Assembly (NCBI GenBank): GCA_046046315.1
Contig: JBJOKB010000061.1
Location: 1-5,067 of the forward strand
Reading direction: 5' to 3'
Length of the DNA: 5,067 nt
From: ATZT02 sp046046315
Lineage (GTDB): Bacteria > Actinomycetota > Actinomycetes > S36-B12 > UBA5976
A program made the position numbers and the translations under genes. Every line of letters starts with the position of its first letter. Positions within the stretch are counted from its first letter, which is position 1. Below, piece after piece: positions 1 to 5,067 of this stretch. The notes below the pieces were generated by a model, which was not told the DNA's origin, made no database searches, and was given only the letters and a program-made list of their open reading frames with translations.

Positions 1-912
1 AGGGCCAATATCTAGTCCCTTTTGGCCAACCGGTATTTCGTGTGCGCTTACAACTGAAACTGGTGCTGAGCCATCCAACTCTTTAGATATAACTAAATCA
101 ATAGGTAAAACAAGTTCAACATTTTTATCTTGAGCGGTTTTCATTAATTGTTTTACTTCATCTATTCGATCAACTTCTAATAATGAATCTCCTACTTCAT
201 AACCTTGAGCTTTAAGGAATGTAAATGCCATTCCTCCACCTATTAATAATTTGTCAACTTTATTTATCAGGTTATTAATGACCCCTAACTTGTCGCTAAC
301 TTTGGAGCCTCCCAGAACCACGACATAAGGGCGATCGGGACTCGTAAGAACTTTGTCAAAGGCTTTTTGTTCAGCCTGCACTAAACGTCCAGCAGCTTTT
401 GGTAATAATCTGGCGATATCAGTAACGGATGCTTGTTCTCTATGAACAACTCCAAATCCATCAATTACAAAAACGTCTCCCAAAGATGCTAAAACTTGAG
501 CTAGTCTTTGTCTTTCTGTTGCATCTTTACTTGTCTCATCCTTTTCAAATCTAATGTTTTCGATCATCGCAAGTTCGCCTGGTTTTAAATTGTTAACAAT
601 TGTTGACGTACTTGAGTCGTTTAAATTGTCGATAAATTTAATTTCAGCGCCAACTAATTCACTGAGTCGTTTAGCAATTGGTTTAAGTGATAATTCGGGT
701 TTCCGTTCACCCTTTGGTCTTCCTAAATGTGCCAAAATAACTACTTTTGCATTCTTTTTTCTTAAGTCATTTATTGTGGTTACGCTTGCTCTTAATCGGC
801 CATCATCGGTTATCTGCATAGCGCCTGAGGCATCTTGCTTCATTGGAGCATTTAAATCAGCGCGTAATAATACGCGCTGATTATTTACATCAATATCGTC
901 AATTGTTTTCAT
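1..912 (-). CDS. pgk: Phosphoglycerate kinase, N-terminal 304 residues (partial, runs off the left edge)
   Basis: Cytoplasmic glycolytic enzyme that moves the phosphate of 1,3-bisphosphoglycerate to ADP, giving ATP and 3-phosphoglycerate. The reading frame is open from an ATG at 912 to the window edge. Visible family motifs: the substrate-binding segment RVLLRADLNAP (13-23, with D19 and N21), the conserved R39 in TDDGRLRAS, LAHLGRPKG (60-68), IENIRFEKDE (117-126, R121), DGFGVVHREQAS (151-162, R158), LGGSKVSDKLGVINN (200-214, K204) and LIGGGMAFTFLKAQG (223-237). The DGFGVVH form is typical of Actinobacteria. The usual length is about 390-400 residues, so roughly 95 residues with the C-terminal nucleotide-binding loop lie outside. 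Only 7 bases separate the start from the gap stop and no Shine-Dalgarno sequence is visible, so translation is probably coupled to gap (inference). tpiA would be the expected next gene, beyond the edge. No broken or missing motif was seen. Confidence 0.97.
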   Translation of the reverse strand, partial: MKTIDDIDVNNQRVLLRADLNAPMKQDASGAMQITDDGRLRASVTTINDLRKKNAKVVILAHLGRPKGERKPELSLKPIAKRLSELVGAEIKFIDNLNDSSTSTIVNNLKPGELAMIENIRFEKDETSKDATERQRLAQVLASLGDVFVIDGFGVVHREQASVTDIARLLPKAAGRLVQAEQKAFDKVLTSPDRPYVVVLGGSKVSDKLGVINNLINKVDKLLIGGGMAFTFLKAQGYEVGDSLLEVDRIDEVKQLMKTAQDKNVELVLPIDLVISKELDGSAPVSVVSAHEIPVGQKGLDIGP

Positions 913-919
913 TAACAAT

Positions 920-1969
920 TTATAAGTTGGAACCAACAAGTTGAGTTAAATCAACTAGTCGACTTGAATATCCCCATTCGTTGTCATACCAACCAACAAC
1001 TTTGGCAATACTTCCTGAAACAGTTGTAAGCTGTCCGTCAATGATGCATGAATTTGAGTCATGAACAATATCTGTTGAAACTAATGGATCATCACTGTAG
1101 GAAAGAATTCCTTTAAGTGGTCCTTCCGCGGCTGCTTTCAATGCAGCGTTTATATCTTCGGCAGTTGCAGATTTTGACAAATGAACAGTCAAATCAGTAG
1201 CAGATCCAACTGGAACAGGAACTCGCATGGCGTAACCATCAAGTTTTCCTTTTAGCTCAGGTAAAACTAACCCAATAGCTTTAGCGGCACCCGTAGTTGT
1301 AGGGATCATATTGATTGCTGCAGCACGAGAACGTCTTAAATCTTTGTGCGGCATGTCAAGAGTTGATTGATCATTTGTGTAAGCATGAATTGTTGTCATC
1401 AAGCCAGTTTCAATGCCGAAAGTGTCATGAATGACTTTTGCCATTGGTCCAAGACAGTTTGTGGTGCAGGAAGCATTACTAATGACAATATGTTTTGCAT
1501 GATCAATTTTGTCGTGGTTTACACCTAAAACAACTGTTATGTCTTCACCTTTTGCCGGCGCTGAGATGAGAACTTTCTTAGGACCTGACTTTAAGTGAGC
1601 TTTTGCTTTTTCGGCATCTGTAAAAACACCAGTTGATTCAATTACTAAATCAACACCGAAATCTCCCCATGGAATTTCTGCAGGATCTCTATGAGAAGTG
1701 ATTTTAATTTCTTTATTGTCTACAAATACAGAATTTCCTTCAACATTAATTTTTCCAGGAAATCTGCCAAGTGTTGAATCATATTTTAATAAATGCGCAG
1801 AAGTTTTTACGTCTGATAGATCGTTAATAGCAACAATTTCGATTGGTTCATTTTTCTTAATGATTTGTGCCAAAGCACCTTCTGGCGCTTTTCCTGCACG
1901 ATCTTGTAATACTCGAATGTAATTTCTACCGATGCGACCAAAACCATTAATTCCAACACGAATTGCCAC
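920..1969 (-). CDS. gap: Type I glyceraldehyde-3-phosphate dehydrogenase, NAD-type
   Basis: Cytoplasmic enzyme that converts glyceraldehyde-3-phosphate, NAD+ and phosphate to 1,3-bisphosphoglycerate, the substrate of the next gene's product. It is 349 residues long. The Rossmann start VGINGFGRIGRN (5-16) is intact. The catalytic cysteine is C168 in SNASCTTNCLGP, and its partner histidine is H195 in TTIHAYT. The substrate site TGAAKAIG (226-233) and the tail WYDNEWGYS (327-335) are present. D50 followed by L51, and P207 in DMPHKDLRR, are the residues associated with NAD rather than NADP use, so the enzyme is probably glycolytic (inference from family knowledge). The start is GTG at 1967-1969: it gives the standard MAIRVGINGFG start and has a GGAG ribosome site 11 bases upstream. 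An oddity is an extra stretch of about 15 residues around positions 23-41, between the first helix and the second strand, compared with the Streptomyces-type protein as remembered. Confidence 0.98.
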   Translation of the reverse strand: MAIRVGINGFGRIGRNYIRVLQDRAGKAPEGALAQIIKKNEPIEIVAINDLSDVKTSAHLLKYDSTLGRFPGKINVEGNSVFVDNKEIKITSHRDPAEIPWGDFGVDLVIESTGVFTDAEKAKAHLKSGPKKVLISAPAKGEDITVVLGVNHDKIDHAKHIVISNASCTTNCLGPMAKVIHDTFGIETGLMTTIHAYTNDQSTLDMPHKDLRRSRAAAINMIPTTTGAAKAIGLVLPELKGKLDGYAMRVPVPVGSATDLTVHLSKSATAEDINAALKAAAEGPLKGILSYSDDPLVSTDIVHDSNSCIIDGQLTTVSGSIAKVVGWYDNEWGYSSRLVDLTQLVGSNL

Positions 1970-1980
1970 TTAGTAATCAA

Positions 1981-1984
1981 CTCC
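1981..1984 (-). promoter_or_regulatory. Ribosome binding site of gap
   Basis: GGAG on the minus strand (part of TGGAGTT), with 11 bases between it and the GTG start at 1969. It supports the non-ATG start of gap. It is the clearest Shine-Dalgarno sequence in the window: whiA and pgk show none, and rapZ has only a distant AGGG. Confidence 0.7.
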
Positions 1985-2003
1985 AGAAAATAGATATGCG
2001 GAC

Positions 2004-2041
2004 AAAAAATTCACTGCATTTTCGGCGACGTTGCCGATGCA
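2004..2041 (-). terminator. Hairpin plus T-run between whiA and gap (possible terminator or attenuator)
   Basis: Read on the minus strand just after the whiA stop, TGCATCGGC (2041-2033) can pair with GCCGA (2026-2022) and TGCA (2018-2015). This gives a nine-pair stem with a three-base AAA bulge and a six-base loop. Six T residues (2009-2004) follow after five bases. This resembles a weak intrinsic terminator, or a partial one that would lower read-through from whiA into gap. The bulge and the five-base gap before the T-run make it non-canonical. If it works, gap would need its own promoter in the remaining 34 bases or depend on read-through. No convincing promoter is seen there. Confidence 0.4.
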
Positions 2042-2044
2042 ATT

Positions 2045-3025
2045 CTACCCTTCAAGCATTTCTGGCGTGAGAGAGGCTTCTGTTGTTGGAATTCCCAGTT
2101 CATTTGCTCTTTTGTCAGCCATTGCCAAGAGCCTTCTTATGCGACCTGCGATTGCATCCTTTGTTAAAGGTGGATCACTAAGCGCACCTAACTCTTCCAA
2201 ACTTGCCTGTTTATGCGTAATTCTTAAATCTCCGGCTGCTTTTAAGTGATCAGGAATTTCATTTCCTAAAATTTCCATAGCTCTTGCAACTCTTGCCCCT
2301 GCTGCAACCGCGGCTTGAGCACTGCGGCGAAGATTTGCATCATCAAAATTTGCAAGTCGATTTGCAGTGGCACGAACCTCTCTGCGCATTCTCCGTTCTT
2401 CCCAAGCCATCACTGCAGTGTGTGCGCCAAGTCTTGTTAACAATGAACCAATGGCATCGCCGTCTCTAATAACAACTCGATCAACTCCACGTACTTCCCT
2501 TGCTTTTGCCACAACATCTAATCTTCTTGCTGCACCAACTAATGCCAATGCTGCTTCAGGACCAGGGGCGGTAATTTCTAAAGCACTTGATCTTCCTGGT
2601 TCTGTTAAAGAACCGTGAGCTAAAAATGCTCCACGCCAGGCAGCTTCTGCATCACAAATTCCTCCACCAACAACAGATGGTGGTAATCCCCTTACTGGTC
2701 TGCCAGCAGCGTCAATTAATCCTGTTTGTTTTGCTAAAACATCTCCACCTTGCACCACTCGAACGACGTAGCGTGCGCCTTTTCTTATTCCTGATCCTTG
2801 CAAGACTGACATTTCAGCATCATGGCCGTAAAGTTCAACAATGTCTTTTCTTAAACGTCGCGCAATTTGACCTGCATCAAGTTCTGCTTCGACAACTATT
2901 TGACCAGCCACCAGGTGAAGCCCGCCAGCGAAGCGCAATAACGCTGAAACTTCAGCTTTCCTACAACAAGTTTTATTTAGTTCAACTCGTGCTAATTCGT
3001 CTTTTACTGCAGAAGTCATGGCCAT
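2045..3025 (-). CDS. whiA: WhiA, sporulation/cell-division transcription regulator
   Basis: DNA-binding regulator kept throughout Gram-positive bacteria. In Streptomyces it acts with WhiB to start sporulation septation; in non-sporulating species it is tied to cell division. The 326-residue product matches the actinobacterial length. Visible parts: the N-terminal MAMTSAVKDELARV start with the conserved CCRKAE (20-25) and RFAGGLHLVAG (31-41), the degenerate LAGLIDADG-like core with RGAFLAHGSLTEPGRSS (131-147), the basic helix EERRMRREVRATANRLANF (209-227), and the C-terminal helix-turn-helix around HKQASLEELG and PPLTKDAIAGRIRRLL (271-300). The ATG at 3025 is chosen because it gives the usual MAMT start; a second ATG lies two codons inside. 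No Shine-Dalgarno sequence precedes it, and the likely promoter is close enough for a leaderless transcript. Its coding sequence looks more GC-rich than its neighbours, which fits its Ala/Arg/Gly-rich, highly conserved protein rather than transfer. Confidence 0.98.
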   Translation of the reverse strand: MAMTSAVKDELARVELNKTCCRKAEVSALLRFAGGLHLVAGQIVVEAELDAGQIARRLRKDIVELYGHDAEMSVLQGSGIRKGARYVVRVVQGGDVLAKQTGLIDAAGRPVRGLPPSVVGGGICDAEAAWRGAFLAHGSLTEPGRSSALEITAPGPEAALALVGAARRLDVVAKAREVRGVDRVVIRDGDAIGSLLTRLGAHTAVMAWEERRMRREVRATANRLANFDDANLRRSAQAAVAAGARVARAMEILGNEIPDHLKAAGDLRITHKQASLEELGALSDPPLTKDAIAGRIRRLLAMADKRANELGIPTTEASLTPEMLEG

Positions 3026-3032
3026 ATGTTCT

Positions 3033-3061
3033 ATTTTGACACAACTTAACCGGCGTGTCAG
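3033..3061 (-). promoter_or_regulatory. Candidate whiA promoter, probably leaderless
   Basis: On the minus strand, CTGACA (3061-3056, five of six matches to TTGACA) is followed after 17 bases by CAAAAT (3038-3033), then seven bases to the ATG at 3025. That spacing would place the transcription start on or next to the A of the start codon, giving a leaderless message. This agrees with the lack of a Shine-Dalgarno sequence, and leaderless messages are common in Actinobacteria. The -10 box is weak (CAAAAT), so this remains a prediction. Confidence 0.4.
3037..3060 (-). promoter_or_regulatory. Inverted GACAC pair on the whiA promoter, candidate WhiA operator
   Basis: A perfect 6-base inverted repeat, TGACAC (minus strand 3060-3055) and GTGTCA (3042-3037), is separated by 12 bases. 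GACAC is the motif reported for WhiA target sites in Streptomyces, where WhiA also controls its own gene. Here the two copies touch the candidate -35 and -10 boxes of whiA itself. That position suits repression of its own promoter by WhiA. The sequence pattern is seen directly; binding is inferred. Confidence 0.45.
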
Positions 3062-3095
3062 AAAGTTTGCGATTTATTTTTGGTAGATACAGATT

Positions 3096-3144
3096 ATTAG
3101 TCACATTAGTAACATGAGTTACTAATATAACATTTGTTACTTAC
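3096..3144. repeat. Cluster of 9-base direct and inverted repeats between rapZ and whiA
   Basis: On the plus strand ATTAGTCAC (3096-3104) is followed at once by ATTAGTAAC (3105-3113), a tandem repeat with one mismatch. After the four-base spacer ATGA comes the exact inverse, GTTACTAAT (3118-3126). A weaker copy, GTTACTTAC (3136-3144), starts exactly 18 bases after that and runs into the rapZ stop codon. TAACA/TGTTA (3128-3132 and 3135-3139) forms a further small inverted repeat. The centre could fold as a 9-pair hairpin with a 4-base loop in the transcript, but no T-run follows on either strand, so an intrinsic terminator is unlikely. Ordered half-sites like this suggest a regulator's operator array or a remnant of rearrangement. 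Its function is unknown. Confidence 0.75.
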
Positions 3145-3998
3145 TCTTTGCCAAGATCTCTATGAACCACTCTAACTTTGGCACCATTATTTTTTAATTC
3201 ATTAGAAACCGTTTCAGCAATAGTCACACTTCTATGTTTTCCCCCTGTGCAACCAATTGCTACTGTGACATATTTTTTACCTTCTCGAACATAACCTGGT
3301 GTAGTGAAATCAATCAATTCATTAACAGTTTTGGCAAATCTAGATGCCCCATCTTGTTTAAGCACAAAATCTTGAACTTTTTTATCTAAGCCTGTGAGTT
3401 CCTTCAAATCATCTTCCCAGAACGGATTTGGCAAAAATCTCACATCAAAAACAAAATCAGCATCAACAGGAATGCCGTATTTGAACCCAAAAGAAAGAAT
3501 TGTTGCTTGAAATGTAGCAACATCACTTTCAAAAGTTTTTTCAATAACGCTTCTCAAACCTGGGGATGACATATCAGAGGTATCAATAACAACGTCAGCG
3601 TTTGCTCTTAAATCTCCCAGCAGTGTTCTTTCATTTTGTAGTCCATCTAATACTCGACCATTTCCTTGCAAAGGATGGGGTCTTCTACTTCCTTCAAATC
3701 TTCTTACTAGTGAAACATCTGATGCCTCTAAATAAAGAACTCTTACAATCCAATTATTTTTCTTAACTTCTGCTAAAGCTGCATCTAGATTTGCAAAGAG
3801 TTTTCCACCTCTTACATCCACAACAACAGCAATGTGGCTTGCAACTCCTTGCATCTTGACATCATTTAAAGCCGAATTCAAAACCGAAGGTGGCAAATTA
3901 TCAATGACGAACCAACCCAAATCTTCCAATGCACGAGCAGCAGTTGATCTACCTGCACCTGACATTCCGGTGACGATTAAAACCTCTGGATTGTTCAT
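3141..3998 (-). CDS. rapZ: RapZ family nucleotide-binding protein (YvcJ/RapZ)
   Basis: P-loop protein of the RapZ/YvcJ family. In E. coli RapZ is an RNA-binding adaptor that senses glucosamine-6-phosphate and controls amino-sugar synthesis. In Gram-positive bacteria it is an NTP-hydrolysing protein of less clear role, so its function here is inferred only broadly. Its 285 residues match the family length. Seen in order: the Walker A motif GMSGAGRST (11-19, with the Arg-for-Lys exchange common in Actinobacteria), DNLPP (33-37), the Walker B-like VVVDVRGG (58-65), SFGFKYGIP (169-177), DVRFLPNPFW (185-194) and the C-terminal signature VAIGCTGGKHRSV (246-258). The ATG start follows the uvrC stop by 22 bases, so both are probably in one transcript; an AGGG 12 bases upstream (4014-4011) is a weak ribosome site. 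In most Actinobacteria yvcK follows directly, but here there is only a 115-base spacer before whiA. Confidence 0.96.
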   Translation of the reverse strand: MNNPEVLIVTGMSGAGRSTAARALEDLGWFVIDNLPPSVLNSALNDVKMQGVASHIAVVVDVRGGKLFANLDAALAEVKKNNWIVRVLYLEASDVSLVRRFEGSRRPHPLQGNGRVLDGLQNERTLLGDLRANADVVIDTSDMSSPGLRSVIEKTFESDVATFQATILSFGFKYGIPVDADFVFDVRFLPNPFWEDDLKELTGLDKKVQDFVLKQDGASRFAKTVNELIDFTTPGYVREGKKYVTVAIGCTGGKHRSVTIAETVSNELKNNGAKVRVVHRDLGKE

Positions 3999-4020
3999 GT
4001 TTATAGTCTGCCCTATCGAT

Positions 4021-5067
4021 TTAATTTTGGATAATTTCCCCGGTTAAGGGATCAAACTTGGTGGGTACGTCTTTCAAAGTTTGTACTATATTTTGGGCAA
4101 TTTCTTCAGTTATGCCAGGAATCTTGACAAGATTTTGCACTGATTGTTCTCTGATCGAGTTAATTGAACCAAACGAATCCATCAACGCTTTTATTTTCTT
4201 CTCTCCCAATCCTTTAATGCCATCAAGTTCACTTGCCAAGCTGGATTTTGCATGTCTCATTCTGGTTTTTGTTATTGCGAATCGATGCGCTTCGTCTCTT
4301 ATTCTTTGCACCAAAAATAACGCTTCACTATTTCTAGGCAATAAAATGGGATCTTTCACTCCCGGTTTCCATAATTCTTCTAGTCTTTTAGCAATTCCGA
4401 CTGTTTCAATATCAGAAAGACCTAACTCATCTAATGCATTGCGTGCAGCATTGACTTGGTTTTGTCCACCATCAACTAACAGTAAACTTGGACGATAAGC
4501 GAAACTCTTTTTTTCAGATTTGTTTTCTTCATCGTTATCATCCACTAAGTATCGATATCTTCTGGTTACGGTTTCATGAATTGCCCTTGGGTCATCTTGA
4601 CCTTCAAAGGATTTAATGTTGAAAGATCGATAATGCTTCTTGTTAGCCACTCCATCTTCAAAAACCACTAAGGAAGCGGTTGTGCTTGTTCCTGAGATGT
4701 TAGAAACGTCAATACATTCAATTCGTAATGGTGGTTGTTCTAAATCCAGTGCGTTGGCTAATTCCTCCAGAGCCTTGGTTCTACTTAATAGATCAGCAGA
4801 ACGCTTCAACTTATGCATGGTCAAATTTTGCTCAGAGTTTTTTTCACTGGTTTCCATTAATTTTCTTTTATCACCGCGCTGGGGTTTTCGAATTTCAACA
4901 CTTTTTTGAGCATTTTCCGAAATCCACGTAGTAACAGATTCCAGCTCAACTAAATCATGGTTTATCAGAATCTCTTTAGGAATTGCACTTCCTTCTAGTT
5001 CCCCATAAATTTGAACAAGTAAATCTTCAAAATGTTCAGGCATAGATTTATGATCAATTCGATCTGA
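4021..5067 (-). CDS. uvrC: Excinuclease ABC subunit C, C-terminal 348 residues (partial, 5' end outside the window)
   Basis: Nuclease subunit of nucleotide excision repair. It joins the UvrB-damaged DNA complex and cuts on both sides of the lesion. The frame stays open through to the right edge, so the ATG at 5043 is an internal methionine; family length is about 600-680 residues, so roughly the N-terminal 250-330, with the GIY-YIG nuclease for the 3' cut and probably the UvrB-binding UVR motif, are missing. Numbered from the edge: a basic linker, then the RNase H-like domain for the 5' cut with IECIDVSNISGTST (116-129, catalytic D120), LLLVDGGQNQVNAA (195-208, D199) and RIRDEAHRFAITKTR (255-269, H261). 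Two helix-hairpin-helix DNA-binding units follow, around GIKGLGEKK (283-291) and KIPGITEE (315-322). An acidic, variable loop (about 176-186) lies between the second and third active-site segments' strands, as in other actinobacterial UvrC. All visible catalytic residues are present. Confidence 0.97.
   Translation of the reverse strand, partial: SDRIDHKSMPEHFEDLLVQIYGELEGSAIPKEILINHDLVELESVTTWISENAQKSVEIRKPQRGDKRKLMETSEKNSEQNLTMHKLKRSADLLSRTKALEELANALDLEQPPLRIECIDVSNISGTSTTASLVVFEDGVANKKHYRSFNIKSFEGQDDPRAIHETVTRRYRYLVDDNDEENKSEKKSFAYRPSLLLVDGGQNQVNAARNALDELGLSDIETVGIAKRLEELWKPGVKDPILLPRNSEALFLVQRIRDEAHRFAITKTRMRHAKSSLASELDGIKGLGEKKIKALMDSFGSINSIREQSVQNLVKIPGITEEIAQNIVQTLKDVPTKFDPLTGEIIQN

Noticed and set aside
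554..880. Plus-strand open frame of 108 codons opposite pgk
   Set aside because: Antisense to the pgk coding sequence, whose minus-strand frame matches the family along its whole length.
926..937. GTTGG-AA-CCAAC inverted repeat at the end of gap
   Set aside because: A two-base loop is too tight for a stable hairpin of this size, and the bases are fixed by the LVGSN coding sequence.
2045..3025. Horizontal gain of whiA because it looks more GC-rich than its neighbours
   Set aside because: Its place in the conserved cluster and its Ala/Arg/Gly-rich, strongly conserved protein explain the composition.
2587..3039. Plus-strand open frame of 150 codons opposite whiA
   Set aside because: It lies antisense to the highly conserved whiA, its product is low-complexity Leu/His/Gln-rich, and no known family is recognisable. 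It is a shadow of the whiA codon pattern.
3105..3126. Intrinsic terminator for rapZ
   Set aside because: The 9-pair hairpin is perfect but A-T-rich, and neither strand has a T-run after it. It is reported as a repeat of unknown role instead.
3944..3946. Defective P-loop in RapZ (Arg in place of the Walker A Lys)
   Set aside because: The GxSGAGRS form is usual in actinobacterial members of the family, so it is not a sign of a dead protein.
4058..4498. Plus-strand open frame of 146 codons opposite uvrC
   Set aside because: Antisense to the conserved nuclease and helix-hairpin-helix part of uvrC, with no recognisable domain.
5041..5043. ATG as the true start of a short uvrC
   Set aside because: The frame is open upstream to the window edge, and the conserved family needs several hundred more residues. 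It is an internal methionine of a gene cut by the window.

Overview
The window is a compact, single-strand block of conserved chromosomal genes, all read from the minus strand (right to left): uvrC (3' part) > rapZ > whiA > gap > pgk (5' part). This is the actinobacterial cluster known from Streptomyces and relatives (uvrC-rapZ-yvcK-whiA-...-gap-pgk-tpi). Several proteins carry actinobacterial sequence signatures: the DGFGVVHREQAS stretch in Pgk, VDGGQ in UvrC, the GMSGAGRST P-loop in RapZ, and a full-length WhiA of the Streptomyces type. Base composition is low for the phylum (about 40% GC by eye) and the intergenic gaps are small. Together these suggest a streamlined, low-GC actinobacterium of the planktonic type (for example the freshwater acI/Nanopelagicales or a similar lineage). 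That placement is inference.

Layout, in transcription order. 5067-4021: C-terminal part of UvrC (348 codons plus stop), covering the RNase H-like nuclease domain and the helix-hairpin-helix tail. 3998-3141: RapZ-type nucleotide-binding protein, 22 bases after uvrC. 3140-3026: a 115-base spacer. It carries a cluster of 9-base direct and inverted repeats, and a likely whiA promoter flanked by two oppositely oriented GACAC motifs. 3025-2045: WhiA. 2044-1970: a 75-base spacer with a hairpin and T-run that could be a terminator or attenuator, then the gap ribosome binding site. 1969-920: glyceraldehyde-3-phosphate dehydrogenase (GTG start). 912-1: phosphoglycerate kinase, starting 7 bases after the gap stop and running off the left edge.

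Functionally the window joins a DNA repair gene (uvrC), a presumed cell-envelope/amino-sugar regulator (rapZ), a division/developmental transcription factor (whiA) and two consecutive steps of lower glycolysis (gap, pgk). The most notable points are the absence of yvcK from its usual place between rapZ and whiA, the repeat cluster found in its place, and the GACAC inverted pair on the whiA promoter, which fits autoregulation by WhiA. No mobile element, CRISPR array, tRNA or rRNA was seen. No wholly new multi-gene system is evident.
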